A DNA stretch of 64,000 nucleotides from NCBI RefSeq assembly GCF_001039005.1, contig NZ_LDWR01000021.1, positions 299,648-363,647 on the forward strand, in the 5' to 3' direction. Below, piece by piece: positions 37,049 through 46,540 of the stretch. A model generated the notes under the pieces. It was not told where the DNA came from, searched no databases, and saw nothing but the letters and a program-made list of their open reading frames with translations. The position numbers were made by a program, and so were the translations under genes. The DNA comes from Burkholderia cepacia. Lineage in GTDB: Bacteria > Pseudomonadota > Gammaproteobacteria > Burkholderiales > Burkholderiaceae. Numbering within the stretch: position 1 is the stretch's first letter; each line of letters starts with the position of its first letter.

Positions 37049-37525
37049 TCAGCCCGCGGCAAACTCGATCACCGGTTCGCAGCGGATCGGGAAGTTGACC
37101 GAGTTCGCAACATAGCACTTCGCATGCGCCGCATGGTGCAGACGCTCGGCCAACTCGCGATCGTCGCCGGCCTGGATGGTCACGCGCGGGTGCAGCACGA
37201 TCTCGGTGAAGCGTCCCGGCCCGGGATTGTCGACCATCGTCCCTTCCGCATCGTCGACATAGGCGAGCACGCGGATGCCGGCATCGGCGCACAGATGCAG
37301 GTACCAGAGCTTGTGGCACGCCGAGGCCGATGCGAGCAGCAGGTCTTCGGGGTTCCAGCGCGACGCGTCGCCACGGAACGCCGCATCCGACGAACCGGGG
37401 ATGTCCGGTTTGGAACCGGACCGGATCACGTGCTCGCGGCCGTACTCGCGATATCCCGACGTGCCGGTGCCGCGGTTGCCGATCCACTGCACTGCGACGC
37501 GATACTTGTGTTCACCAGATGCCAT
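37049..37525 (-). CDS. OsmC family protein
   Basis: The 158-residue protein has the OsmC/Ohr fold. The conserved glutamate is in 'NPEDLLLASASACHKL', with one catalytic cysteine there and a second in 'HAAHAKCYVANSVNFPI', the two positions used for thiol-based peroxide reduction. The start at 37525 is preceded by GGAGAGCGAG; an ATG at 37537 is weaker. It is divergent from a FadR-type GntR regulator. Activity on organic hydroperoxides is expected from the family; a physiological substrate is not visible. Confidence 0.9.
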   Translation of the reverse strand: MASGEHKYRVAVQWIGNRGTGTSGYREYGREHVIRSGSKPDIPGSSDAAFRGDASRWNPEDLLLASASACHKLWYLHLCADAGIRVLAYVDDAEGTMVDNPGPGRFTEIVLHPRVTIQAGDDRELAERLHHAAHAKCYVANSVNFPIRCEPVIEFAAG

Positions 37526-37618
37526 CTCGCTCTCCATTGATATCGGTTGCTTCTGCCGGGCCGGATGTCGTTTCAAGGCGCCCGCCCATGGTCGCCATTG
37601 TGGCACCGGATCTCCGTT

Positions 37619-37628
37619 TGGTATACCA
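37619..37628. promoter_or_regulatory. TGGTATACCA palindrome (candidate GntR operator)
   Basis: A perfect 10-bp palindrome 28 bp before the gntR start, in the gap shared with the osmC gene. The TGGT-ACCA half-sites are typical of FadR-subfamily regulators. Confidence 0.55.
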
Positions 37629-37655
37629 TTATTCCAAATTGAGGAGCACGCAGGC

Positions 37656-38297
37656 ATGGAAGCCAAACTCGACTCCACGGCGGATGCGGTAGCCGCATCG
37701 CTGCGGGACATGATCATCAACGGCGAACTGGAGGCCGGCGAGCGGCTCGTCGAGCGCGACCTGGCCGACCGCTTCGGGATCAGCCGGATTCCGATGCGCG
37801 AAGCGATCCAGCGCCTGGAGCGCGAAGGGCTGCTGGATATCTTCCGGAATCGCGGTGCCGTCGTGCGCATGCTGACCGCATCGGATGTGCAGGAAATCTA
37901 CGATCTGCGTGCGCTGCTCGAAGGCGACGCGATCTACCGCAGCGTGAAGCGGCTCGACGACGAGACGCTGGCGCGCGCCGAACTCGTGCATCGCCTGCTG
38001 GGCGACGCGACCGTGCCGCGCCGACAGGGCGAGCTGAACCGCGAATTCCATGCGTTGCTGTATTCGTGCTGCGGCAACGCGCGGCAGTTGAAGGCGATCG
38101 GCGAGCTGCGCAGCCAGGTCGAACGCTACGAACGCCTGCAGGCCACGCTGCTCGCGGATACCCCATCGTTCCAGGTCGAACACGACGAGATCCTGCAGGC
38201 GTGCCGCGAACGCAATGCGCGCGCGGCACGCTCGATGACGGTCGCGCATCTCGAATCGGCCAGGGGCATCGTCATGCGGCTCGTCGAAGGGAGGTGA
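37656..38297 (+). CDS. GntR (FadR subfamily) transcriptional regulator
   Basis: The 213-residue regulator has a winged helix ('SLRDMIINGELEAGERLVERDLADRF', 'ISRIPMREAIQRLEREGLL') and an FCD domain with metal-binding positions in 'LNREFHALLYSCCGN' and 'VEHDEILQACRERN'. The strong GAGGAG lies before the ATG. The palindrome just upstream suggests autoregulation, and the divergent osmC-type gene is the obvious second target. The effector is probably a small organic acid, as for other FCD proteins. Confidence 0.9.
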   Translation: MEAKLDSTADAVAASLRDMIINGELEAGERLVERDLADRFGISRIPMREAIQRLEREGLLDIFRNRGAVVRMLTASDVQEIYDLRALLEGDAIYRSVKRLDDETLARAELVHRLLGDATVPRRQGELNREFHALLYSCCGNARQLKAIGELRSQVERYERLQATLLADTPSFQVEHDEILQACRERNARAARSMTVAHLESARGIVMRLVEGR

Positions 38298-38396
38298 CGC
38301 GGGTACTGCGCATGCACGTCGCTACACCGCGCACGGCTTCGTGCCGGGTCGCGCCGATTGCGTCGGCAAACTCGGCGTCGCCGGCGCAGCCACGCA

Positions 38397-39437
38397 TCAG
38401 GTCGACCGCGTCGCGCTCCCGCGCCGCACGCGACCGGTCGTGCCGCGCACCACCAGCCGCGGCAGCGACGCGATCCGCACGCGCGACGCGTCATCGCTGC
38501 GGCCGCCCGCCTCCCGCAACGCATTGAGCAGTTCGACCGCGAGGCCCGCGGCCTCGGCGGTCGGAATCGCGACGGTCGTCAGCGTGGGACGCGTGTCGCT
38601 TGCCAGATGGATGTCGGTCAGGCCGACGATCGACAGGTCGTCGGGCACGCGCCTGCCGCGATCGGCCGCCGCGTGCAGCGCGCCGATCGCGGGCAGGTCG
38701 TTGGTGGCGACCAGCGCGGTCAGCCCCGGATGCGCATCGAGCAGCCGGCCCGCCGCGCGCACGCCGCCTTCGATCGAATCGGGCTCGGCCGCGACGATCG
38801 ACGCGTCGAGCCCCGCCTCGCGCATCACGTCGACGAAGCCGTCATAACGCGCCGCCTGCACGCCGCTCGCCGAGCCGCCGACGATCACGCCGATGCGCGT
38901 GTGCCCGAGTTCGAGCAGATGCCGCGTCGCGATCCGCCCCGCCTCGCGGAAATCGATGGCCACGCACGGCAATCCGTCGGGCAGCGCGTCGGGCCGCTCC
39001 CACAGGCACAGCACGACCGGCACGCCGCGCCGCGCGACGTCGAGCAGATCCGGCAGGTGCAGGTTCGCATTGGTCACGAGAATGCCCTCGGAAATCGTGC
39101 CGGCGATCTGGTCGAGATATGCGCGCCCCTGCAACGGATCTTCGTTCGTATTGCAGACGATCAGGAACTGCCCGTTACGGCGCACCGCCCGTTCGACCGC
39201 CAGCGCGAACTCCGGGTAGAACGGGTTCGCGATACTCGATACCATCAGCGCGACCGTCGGCGCGCGCCCTTCCGCCAGCGCCCGCGCGGCGAGATGCGGC
39301 CGATACCCGAGCGCCTGCACGGCCTCCAGCACCCGCGCGCGCGTGGCTTCGCCGACCCGGCCGCGGTCGCGCAGCACGTTCGATACCGTCGCGGCCGTCA
39401 CGCCCGCGCGGCGCGCAACTTCATCCAGTGTCGCCAT
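38397..39437 (-). CDS. LacI family repressor of the galactoside operon
   Basis: The 346-residue repressor has an N-terminal helix-turn-helix 'ATLDEVARRAGVTAATVSNVL' with the hinge 'ALGYRPHLAARAL', and a periplasmic-binding-like sugar domain ('VALMVSSIANPFYPEFALAVE', 'LGHTRIGVIVG', 'ALVATNDLPAIGAL'). The ATG at 39437 begins directly at the DNA-binding domain; an upstream ATG at 39497 would add 20 unrelated residues. It is divergent from the ABC-GH42 operon, and a perfect 16-bp palindrome lies between them. A galactoside is the likely inducer. Confidence 0.9.
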   Translation of the reverse strand: MATLDEVARRAGVTAATVSNVLRDRGRVGEATRARVLEAVQALGYRPHLAARALAEGRAPTVALMVSSIANPFYPEFALAVERAVRRNGQFLIVCNTNEDPLQGRAYLDQIAGTISEGILVTNANLHLPDLLDVARRGVPVVLCLWERPDALPDGLPCVAIDFREAGRIATRHLLELGHTRIGVIVGGSASGVQAARYDGFVDVMREAGLDASIVAAEPDSIEGGVRAAGRLLDAHPGLTALVATNDLPAIGALHAAADRGRRVPDDLSIVGLTDIHLASDTRPTLTTVAIPTAEAAGLAVELLNALREAGGRSDDASRVRIASLPRLVVRGTTGRVRRGSATRST

Positions 39438-39574
39438 GGTTTGCTCACTATATGAGACGTCGATCCAGTATTTGCTTCGCTTACCGAAGCGGCGCACTAT
39501 CGCCGCACACCTTGCCGCCCGACCGACGGGCGCGACTCGGCCGCGATCGAATCGCCTCTTTTTTTGATCGCGAT

Positions 39575-39590
39575 GATTAAGCGCTTAATC
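39575..39590. promoter_or_regulatory. Perfect 16-bp LacI-type operator
   Basis: GATTAAGCGCTTAATC is fully self-complementary and has the central CG expected for LacI-family operators. It lies 37 bp upstream of the ABC ATPase start, placed to block the promoter. Confidence 0.82.
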
Positions 39591-39626
39591 AGACATGATG
39601 GCGCATTAAAACATGGAGCGGAGACA

Positions 39627-40775
39627 ATGGCGAGCATCTCGATGCGACGCGTGCAGAAAGCCTATGGCGATCACGCGCCGGTCATTCGCGACGTCGATCT
39701 GGAGATCGGCGCGCACGAGTTCTGCGTGTTCCTCGGGCCGTCCGGATGCGGCAAGTCGACGCTGCTGCGCATGATCGCCGGGCTCGAGGACTTGAGCGCG
39801 GGCGAGCTGTCGATCGACGGCCGCCGCGTCGACGACGTGCCGGCCGCCGAGCGCGGCGTCGCGATGGTGTTCCAGAGCTACGCGCTGTTTCCGCACATGA
39901 CGGTCTACGAGAACATGGCGTTCGGGCTAAAGCTCGCGCGTGTGCCGAAAGCCGAGATCGACCGGAAGGTGCGCGATGCCGCGCGCATCCTGCAACTCGA
40001 CACGCTGCTCGAGCGCAAGCCGAAGGCGCTGTCGGGCGGCCAGCGGCAGCGCGTCGCGATCGGCCGCGCGATCGTGCGCGAGCCCGGTGTGTTCCTGTTC
40101 GACGAACCGCTGTCGAATCTCGACGCGGCGCTGCGCGGCCAGACCCGCATCGAGATCGCGCGGCTGCACCGGCAGTTCGAACGCGCGAGCGTCGTCTACG
40201 TGACGCACGACCAGACCGAAGCGATGACGCTCGCCGACAAGATCGTGCTGCTGCACGCCGGCGCGGATACCGCACAGCACGGCAGCATCGCGCAGGTCGG
40301 CGCACCGCTCGACCTCTACCACCATCCGGCCAGCCGCTTCGTCGCCGGCTTCATCGGCTCGCCGCGCATGAACTTCCTGCCGGCCGTCGTCACCGCGGCC
40401 GATGCCCGTCGCACGACCGTCACCGTCGCCCCTTCCGGCGAAACCTTCACGCTGGCGCGCGACGGCTCCGCGCTCGCTGCCGGCGCGACCGTGACGCTCG
40501 GCATTCGCCCCGAACACCTGACGTTCGACACCGCGCATGAAGCGACGACGCTCGTGCGCGACGTCGCGCTCGTCGAACGCCTGGGCGAGCAGACCTACGT
40601 GCACCTCGACCAGCCCGGCGGCGCGCCGCTGATCGCGAAGGTGCCCGGCGATGCGCAGGTGCACAGCGGCGAACGCGTGCACGTGCATGCGCCGGCCGCG
40701 GCCTGCCATCTCTTCACCGAAGACGGCCGCGCGGTACCCGCGTGCGCCGACCTCCACGTCCATCACTACGCTTAA
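39627..40775 (+). CDS. ABC transporter ATP-binding protein (MalK/UgpC type)
   Basis: The 382-residue CUT1 sugar importer ATPase has Walker A 'GPSGCGKSTLLRMIAG', Q-loop 'VFQSYALFPHM', signature 'LSGGQRQRVAIGRAI', Walker B 'VFLFDEPLSNLD' and the switch histidine in 'YVTHDQTEAMT'. A C-terminal TOBE/MalK regulatory domain follows, with 'LGIRPEHLTF'. It energises the two permeases at 44152 and 45114. The ATG at 39627 follows GGAGACA. It is the first gene of the LacI-controlled operon. Confidence 0.9.
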   Translation: MASISMRRVQKAYGDHAPVIRDVDLEIGAHEFCVFLGPSGCGKSTLLRMIAGLEDLSAGELSIDGRRVDDVPAAERGVAMVFQSYALFPHMTVYENMAFGLKLARVPKAEIDRKVRDAARILQLDTLLERKPKALSGGQRQRVAIGRAIVREPGVFLFDEPLSNLDAALRGQTRIEIARLHRQFERASVVYVTHDQTEAMTLADKIVLLHAGADTAQHGSIAQVGAPLDLYHHPASRFVAGFIGSPRMNFLPAVVTAADARRTTVTVAPSGETFTLARDGSALAAGATVTLGIRPEHLTFDTAHEATTLVRDVALVERLGEQTYVHLDQPGGAPLIAKVPGDAQVHSGERVHVHAPAAACHLFTEDGRAVPACADLHVHHYA

Positions 40776-40784
40776 GGATCGCGT

Positions 40785-42770
40785 ATGCGCCTCGGAGTCT
40801 GCTATTACCCGGAACACTGGCCGGAATCGATGTGGGCCGACGACGCCCGCCGGATGAAAGCGCTCGGCATCGAGCAGGTCCGGATCGCCGAATTCGCATG
40901 GAGCCGTATCGAGCCGTCGCCGGGCGAATACGACTGGGGCTGGCTCGACCGCGCGGTCGACGTGCTCGGCGCGGCCGGCCTCGAGATCGTGATGTGCACG
41001 CCGACCGCGACGCCGCCGAAATGGCTGGTCGACCGCCATCCCGACATCCTCGCGATCGGCGCGGACGGCCGGCCGCGCGCGTTCGGTTCGCGCCGCCACT
41101 ACGATTTCTCGTCGCCGACCTATCTCGAAGCGTCGCGGCAGATCTGCACGGCGGTCGCCGAACGCTACGGCCGCCATCCGGCCGTGCGCTACTGGCAGAC
41201 CGACAACGAGCTGGGTTGTCACCAGACCGTCGTCAGCTACTCGCCGGCCGCGCTCGTGCGCTTTCGTGCATGGCTGAAGGCACGCTACGGCACGATCGAC
41301 GCGCTGAACCGTGCATGGGGCACCGTGTTCTGGAGCATGGAGTATCGCCATTTCGACGAAGTCGACGCGCCCGTCGGCACGGTGACCGAAGCCCATCCGT
41401 CGCACCGGCTCGACTACCGGCGCTTCGCGTCCGACGAGGTCGCGCGTTATCACCGGATGCAGGTCGACGTGATCCGTGCACACTCGCCGGGCCGGCCCGT
41501 CGCGCACAACTTCATGCAGCTGTTCACCGAGTTCGATCACTACGAGGTCGCGCGCGACCTCGACATCGCGACGTGGGACAGCTATCCGCTCGGCGCGCTC
41601 GAGGAGCAATGGTTCGCGCCCGACGTGAAGGCGCGCTGGCTGCGCACCGGCCATCCCGATTTCGCGTCGTTCAATCACGACGTGTATCGCGGCATGTCGA
41701 AGCTGCCGTTCTGGGTGATGGAGCAACAGCCGGGGCCCGTGAACTGGGCGCAGTGGAACCCCGCGCCGCTGCCGGGCATGGTGCGCCTCTGGAGCTGGGA
41801 AGCGTTCGCGCATGGCGCCGGCTGCGTGTCGTACTTCCGCTGGCGGCAGGCGCCGTTCGCGCAGGAGCAGATGCATGCGGGCCTGAACACGCCGGACAAC
41901 CAGCTCGACGAAGGCGGCCGCGAAGCGCAGCGCGTCGCACGCGAGATCGCGGCCGTGCACGACGCCGGCGCGGATGCGGACGATCCGGTGCGCGCGCCCG
42001 TCGCGCTGATCTACGACTACGAGGCGAAGTGGCTGTTCGAAGTCCAGCCGCAAGGCGCCGATTTCCACTACCCGCGTTTCGCGTTCGAGTACTACTCGGC
42101 CCTGCGTTCGCTCGGCCTCGACGTCGACGTGGTCTCCGTGCATGCGCCGCTCGACGGTTATCGGCTCGTGGTCGTCCCGCCGCTGCCGATCGTGCCGGAC
42201 GATTTCGCGGCACGGCTCGCCGCATCGGGCGCGCATGCCGTGTTCGGGCCGCGCACCGGCTCGAAGACCGTCGACCTGCAGATTCCGCCGACGCTCCCGC
42301 CCGGCCCGCTCGCATCGATCCTGCCGATCCGCGTGTGGCGCGTCGAATCGATGCGGCCGAACGTGACCGAACGGATCGACGGCACGCTGCGCGACGGCTC
42401 GCCGCTCGCAGGCGATGCGCGCCACTGGCGCGACTTCGTCGAGCTGCACGACGACACGCGCAGCGCCGTGCGCGCGCGTTTCGCCGACGGTCATCCGGCC
42501 TGCGTGTCGCACGGCGCGCTGCACTACTGGGCCGCGCTGTTCGACGACGCGACCACCGCGCAACTGTTCGCCGACGTCGCAACCGAAGCGGGCCTCGCGC
42601 CGACGCCGCTCGGCGACGGCGTGCGCGTGAGCCGGCGCGGCGGCCTGACCTACGTATTCAACTATGGCGACACGCCGCACACGATCGACGCGGTACCGCC
42701 GTCGGCGTTCGTGCTCGGCGCCGCGCAGGTCGAGCCGCAGGACGTGGCCGTGTATCGAAGCCGTTCGTAG
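40785..42770 (+). CDS. GH42 beta-galactosidase
   Basis: The 661-residue intracellular enzyme has the A domain (TIM barrel) with the acid/base E142 in '[11 protein letters not shown]' and the nucleophile E313 in '[13 protein letters not shown]'. '[14 protein letters not shown]' at the N terminus and '[13 protein letters not shown]' are typical of family 42. B (trimerisation) and C domains follow to normal length. No signal peptide, so it acts on galactosides or galacto-oligosaccharides brought in by the ABC system, such as pectic galactan fragments. It is 9 bp after the ATPase gene. Confidence 0.92.
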   Translation: MRLGVCYYPEHWPESMWADDARRMKALGIEQVRIAEFAWSRIEPSPGEYDWGWLDRAVDVLGAAGLEIVMCTPTATPPKWLVDRHPDILAIGADGRPRAFGSRRHYDFSSPTYLEASRQICTAVAERYGRHPAVRYWQTDNELGCHQTVVSYSPAALVRFRAWLKARYGTIDALNRAWGTVFWSMEYRHFDEVDAPVGTVTEAHPSHRLDYRRFASDEVARYHRMQVDVIRAHSPGRPVAHNFMQLFTEFDHYEVARDLDIATWDSYPLGALEEQWFAPDVKARWLRTGHPDFASFNHDVYRGMSKLPFWVMEQQPGPVNWAQWNPAPLPGMVRLWSWEAFAHGAGCVSYFRWRQAPFAQEQMHAGLNTPDNQLDEGGREAQRVAREIAAVHDAGADADDPVRAPVALIYDYEAKWLFEVQPQGADFHYPRFAFEYYSALRSLGLDVDVVSVHAPLDGYRLVVVPPLPIVPDDFAARLAASGAHAVFGPRTGSKTVDLQIPPTLPPGPLASILPIRVWRVESMRPNVTERIDGTLRDGSPLAGDARHWRDFVELHDDTRSAVRARFADGHPACVSHGALHYWAALFDDATTAQLFADVATEAGLAPTPLGDGVRVSRRGGLTYVFNYGDTPHTIDAVPPSAFVLGAAQVEPQDVAVYRSRS

Positions 42771-42837
42771 CAACCGCCACCGGCGCCCCGACGCGCCGGT
42801 CACGCACAACGACATACAGCACAGGACTGGAGACACC

Positions 42838-44097
42838 ATGACACTTCGCCCCCTTCGTGCCGCCACGCGGCTCGCTGCAGCCACCGCCGTCGCGCTCGCG
42901 TCGCTCGGCATGACCGCGCCCGCCGACGCCGGCACGCTGACCATCAACATCGCGTTCAAGGGCGCCAGCCAGCGCGCGGTCTGGCAATCGACGCTCGACG
43001 CGTTCCACAAGGCGCATCCCGACATCGACGTGAAGGCCACCTTCGTCGACGAGGAAGCGTACAAGGTGCAGCTCCCCGCGTGGCTCACGACCATCGCGCC
43101 CGACGTCGTGAACTGGCACGCGGGCGAGCGGATGGCGTACTACGCGAAACGCGGGCTGTTCGAGGACCTGAGCGGCGACTGGACGAAGAACGGCTGGGGC
43201 GCGATGTACGCGTCGACGCGCGACGCATCGTCGTATAACGGCAAGCAGTACGCGGCGCCGACCGTCTACTACTCATGGGGACTGTTCTACCGCAAGGACC
43301 TGTTCCGCAAGGTCGGCATCGCCGACGAGCCGAAGACGTGGGACCAGTTTCTCGATGCGTGCAAGAAGCTGAAGGCGGCCGGCATCACGCCGGTCGCGAT
43401 CGGCGGCCGCGACGCGTGGACGCTCGCCGGCTGGTTCGACTATCTCGACCTGCGCCTGAACGGCAACGCGTTCCACCAGCAGCTGATGGCCGGCGACGTG
43501 CCGTACACCGACCCGCGCGTGAAGAAGGTCTACACGACCTGGAAATCGCTGATCGATGCCGGTTACTTCATCGACAACGCGCTGTCCTACGATCTCGACG
43601 GCGCGCAGCCGTTCCTGTTCCAGGGCAAGGCCGCGATGATGCTGATGGGCACCTTCATCGCCGCCGGTTTCCCGGCGAACGTGAAGCAGGAAATGGGCTA
43701 CTACCGCTTCCCGATCATCGACCCGAAGGTGCCGACCGCCGAGGACGGCCCGGTCGAATCGCTGCATATCCCGACGAAGGCGAAGAACAAGGCCGACGCG
43801 CACACGTTCCTCGCGTTCGTGGAGACCCCCGAGATGGGCGCGAAGCTCGCGGAAGGCCTCGGTTCGCTGTCGGCCAACAGCAAGTCGCCCGAGCCGGCCG
43901 ATCCGATCTCGCGCATCGGTTTCCGGATCCTCGCCGATACGAAGGGCGGCGTCGCGCAGTTCTACGACCGCGACATGACGAAGGAAATGGCCGACGAGGG
44001 GATGAAGGGCATGCAGCAGTTCCTGGCCGATCCCGCGCAACTCGATACAGTGCTCGCGCAGCTCGAACAGACCCGCAAGCGGATCTACAAGAAGTAA
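42838..44097 (+). CDS. Extracellular sugar-binding protein, family 1
   Basis: The 419-residue MalE/UgpB-type periplasmic binding protein has a Sec signal (about residues 1-30, ending 'TAPADAG') and the mature start 'TLTINIAFKGASQRAVWQSTLDAFHK'. 'VVNWHAGERMAYYAKRGLFEDLSG' and 'AAPTVYYSWGLFYRKDLFRKVG' are family motifs. The sugar pocket contains several Trp and Tyr residues. The start follows GGAGACACC. It supplies the permease pair encoded next. Confidence 0.92.
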   Translation: MTLRPLRAATRLAAATAVALASLGMTAPADAGTLTINIAFKGASQRAVWQSTLDAFHKAHPDIDVKATFVDEEAYKVQLPAWLTTIAPDVVNWHAGERMAYYAKRGLFEDLSGDWTKNGWGAMYASTRDASSYNGKQYAAPTVYYSWGLFYRKDLFRKVGIADEPKTWDQFLDACKKLKAAGITPVAIGGRDAWTLAGWFDYLDLRLNGNAFHQQLMAGDVPYTDPRVKKVYTTWKSLIDAGYFIDNALSYDLDGAQPFLFQGKAAMMLMGTFIAAGFPANVKQEMGYYRFPIIDPKVPTAEDGPVESLHIPTKAKNKADAHTFLAFVETPEMGAKLAEGLGSLSANSKSPEPADPISRIGFRILADTKGGVAQFYDRDMTKEMADEGMKGMQQFLADPAQLDTVLAQLEQTRKRIYKK

Positions 44098-44151
44098 CCG
44101 CGTGACCCAAGCGGCGGCCCCGCGCCGCCGCGCTCGTTCAGGAGGCTTGCC

Positions 44152-45096
44152 GTGTCCAGTCCGATCACGTCCACCCCGCCCGCCGGCACCGCGCCGCCGC
44201 CGCGCGGGACATCCGCCGCCGCGTTGCCCGCGCGCCGGCCGTCGCCCGCCGTGAGGCGGCAACGGCGCGCCGCATGGCTCTTTCTCGCGCCCGCGTGCGC
44301 GATGGTTGCCGTCTATGTGATCTGGCCGATCCTGTCGACGCTGTGGCTGAGCCTGTACAACTGGGACGGGATGACCGAGCGCAGTTTCGTCGGGCTCGCG
44401 AACTACGTCGAACTGCTGCACGCGCCGACGTTCTACACGGCGCTGCGCAACAACGTGATCTGGCTCGCGCTCTTCATGCTCGCGCCGCCGCTCGGCCTCG
44501 CACTCGCGTTGTACCTGAACCAGGCGGTCGCCGGCATCCGCCTCGTGAAATCGCTGTTCTTCGCGCCGTTCGTGCTGTCCGGCGTGGTCGTCGGCCTGAT
44601 CTTCTCGTGGTTCTACGATCCGACCTTCGGGCTGCTCGCGCTGCTCGCCGGGCACGGCATCCCGGTGCTCGGCGACGCGCGTTATGCAACGCTCGGCGTG
44701 GTATTCGCGGCGCTGTGGCCGCAAACGGCGTACTGCATGATCCTGTACCTGACCGGCCTCACGTCGGTCAACCCGGAACAGATCGAAGCGGCGCGGATGG
44801 AAGGTGCGCGCGGCTTCGCGCTGCTGTGGCACGTCGTGCTGCCGCAACTGCGGCCGACCACCTTCATGGCGATCGTCGTCACGGTGATCGGCGCGCTGCG
44901 CAGCTTCGACCTGATCTCGGTGATGACGAGCGGCGGCCCGTTCGAGCGTTCGACCGTGCTCGCGTATTACATGTACGACCAGGCGATCAAGTACTACCGG
45001 CTCGGCTATTCCGCGTCGATCGCGGTCGTGCTGTTCGCGATCATGCTCGTCTACATCGTGTTCCAGTTGCGCCGCATGCTGCGCAACGAGCAATAA
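44152..45096 (+). CDS. Sugar ABC transporter permease (MalF/UgpA type)
   Basis: The 314-residue permease has six membrane segments and the EAA loop in 'EQIEAARMEGARGFALLWHVVLPQLRP', which docks the ATPase. The cytoplasmic N terminus is Pro/Ala/Arg-rich (about 40 residues). It starts at a GTG behind CAGGAGG. It pairs with the permease at 45114. Confidence 0.92.
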   Translation: MSSPITSTPPAGTAPPPRGTSAAALPARRPSPAVRRQRRAAWLFLAPACAMVAVYVIWPILSTLWLSLYNWDGMTERSFVGLANYVELLHAPTFYTALRNNVIWLALFMLAPPLGLALALYLNQAVAGIRLVKSLFFAPFVLSGVVVGLIFSWFYDPTFGLLALLAGHGIPVLGDARYATLGVVFAALWPQTAYCMILYLTGLTSVNPEQIEAARMEGARGFALLWHVVLPQLRPTTFMAIVVTVIGALRSFDLISVMTSGGPFERSTVLAYYMYDQAIKYYRLGYSASIAVVLFAIMLVYIVFQLRRMLRNEQ

Positions 45097-45113
45097 CCTG
45101 ACCGGTGGCCATC

Positions 45114-45965
45114 ATGTTTCCGACTCCCGTTGCCCAATGGAAGCCCGTCTCGCGCCGGCTGTACAAGCTGTCGCTGCCCGTCGCGCTGCTGATCTGGCTG
45201 CTGCCGATGATCGCGGTGTTCGTCACGTCGGTGCGCTCGACCGAGGAACTGGTCGAAGGGCACTACTGGGGCTGGCCGCGACATTTCGCGATGGTCGAGA
45301 ACTATCGCGACGCGCTGACGACGTCGCCGATGCTGCATTACTTCTGGAACAGCGTGCAGATCACCGTGCCGTCCGTGCTCGGCTCGATCGCGTTCGCGGC
45401 GATGGCCGGCTTCGCGCTCGCGACCTACCGGTTTCGCGGCAATACCACGCTGTTCGCCACGTTCGTCGCCGGCAACTTCGTGCCGGTGCAGGTGCTGATG
45501 ATCCCGGTGCGCGACCTGTCGCTCAGGCTCGGCGTGTTCAATACCGTCGAAGCGCTGATCCTGTTTCACGTCGCGTTCCAGACCGGCTTCTGCACGCTGT
45601 TCCTGCGCAACTTCATCAAGCAGTTGCCGTTCGAGTTGATCGAGGCCGCGCGCATCGAGGGCGCGGGCGAATGGACGGTGTTCTGGCGAATCGTGCTGCC
45701 ACTGATCCGGCCCGCGCTCGCGGCGCTCGCGATCCTCGTGTTCACGTTCGTCTGGAACGACTACTTCTGGGCGTTATGCCTCACGCAAGGCGACGAAGCC
45801 GCGCCGATCACGGCGGGGGTCGCGGCGCTGAAGGGGCAATGGACGACGTCGTGGAATCTCGTATCAGCCGGCTCGATCCTCGCCGCGCTGCCGTCCGTCG
45901 CGATGTTCTTCGCGATGCAGAAGCATTTCGTCGCGGGGCTCACGTTCGGCGCGACGAAAGGCTGA
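45114..45965 (+). CDS. Sugar ABC transporter permease (MalG/UgpE type)
   Basis: The 283-residue permease has six membrane segments and the EAA loop 'ELIEAARIEGAGEWTVFWRIVLPLIRPA'. The ATG at 45114 follows a weak GGTGG; a GTG at 45105 is also possible. The ORF closes the galactoside operon, and the rho-independent terminator at 46014-46036 follows. Confidence 0.92.
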   Translation: MFPTPVAQWKPVSRRLYKLSLPVALLIWLLPMIAVFVTSVRSTEELVEGHYWGWPRHFAMVENYRDALTTSPMLHYFWNSVQITVPSVLGSIAFAAMAGFALATYRFRGNTTLFATFVAGNFVPVQVLMIPVRDLSLRLGVFNTVEALILFHVAFQTGFCTLFLRNFIKQLPFELIEAARIEGAGEWTVFWRIVLPLIRPALAALAILVFTFVWNDYFWALCLTQGDEAAPITAGVAALKGQWTTSWNLVSAGSILAALPSVAMFFAMQKHFVAGLTFGATKG

Positions 45966-46013
45966 ACGCGCGCTGCGTGCGTATTCGCATCTCCCCCTCC
46001 GCATCGTGAGGTT

Positions 46014-46036
46014 GCCCGCTTCGGCGGGCTTTTTTT
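46014..46036 (+). terminator. Rho-independent terminator of the galactoside operon
   Basis: GCCCGC, the stable TTCG loop, GCGGGC and seven T residues (46030-46036) form a textbook intrinsic terminator 49 bp after the last permease. Confidence 0.93.
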
Positions 46037-46083
46037 CGTTCGGCGCGGAGCTTCCTATCCGCCCGCGGACGACACCGGCGGAC

Positions 46084-46464
46084 TCAGCCCGGTTCGCCGC
46101 CGGACGGCTCCCATGCGATCACCAGTTGCAGGAGTCCCGGAAATCGCGCATCGAGATCCTCGGTTCGCACGCGGCTGCGTCGCTCGAGCCCGTATTGACG
46201 CTGGCGAATCACGCCCGCTTCACGCAGCGCCTTGAAGTGATGGGTCAATGACGATTTCGCACGATTGAAACCGAACCAGCTGCACGGATGGTCGTACGCC
46301 TCGGATTCCAGCAACAACCGGCGGACGATCGTCAGGCGCAACGGGTCGGCCAGTGCGCCGAAGATCGCGTCCAGGCGCAAATCGGATACGGCCGGTTCCG
46401 GCAGCGGATTGGGAAGGTTGGCGGGGACTGCGGCGGCCGGGTCGTGGTGGGGAGTGCGTTTCAT
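46084..46464 (-). CDS. ArsR family winged-helix repressor
   Basis: The 126-residue protein has the ArsR/SmtB winged helix 'LDAIFGALADPLRLTIVRRLLL', 'FNRAKSSLTHHFKALREAGVIRQRQYG' and the wing 'LERRSRVRTEDLDARFPGLLQLV'. No ArsR- or SmtB-type cysteine cluster is present, so a non-metal effector is likely. The ATG at 46464 gives the normal family length. It is divergent from an MFS exporter, with the long inverted repeat at 46482-46528 between them. Confidence 0.9.
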   Translation of the reverse strand: MKRTPHHDPAAAVPANLPNPLPEPAVSDLRLDAIFGALADPLRLTIVRRLLLESEAYDHPCSWFGFNRAKSSLTHHFKALREAGVIRQRQYGLERRSRVRTEDLDARFPGLLQLVIAWEPSGGEPG

Positions 46465-46481
46465 GTTCACGACTATATCAC

Positions 46482-46528
46482 TGTACGAGTTTTTTCGAAC
46501 TAAGCTATAGTACGAAAAAACTCGTACA
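46482..46528. promoter_or_regulatory. Perfect 16-bp inverted repeat, ArsR-MFS operator
   Basis: TGTACGAGTTTTTTCG (46482-46497) and CGAAAAAACTCGTACA (46513-46528) are perfect inverted arms with a 15-bp spacer. The repeat fills the short divergent promoter, so a bound repressor would cover both promoters. Confidence 0.82.
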
Positions 46529-46540
46529 AGGAAGGTTGCC

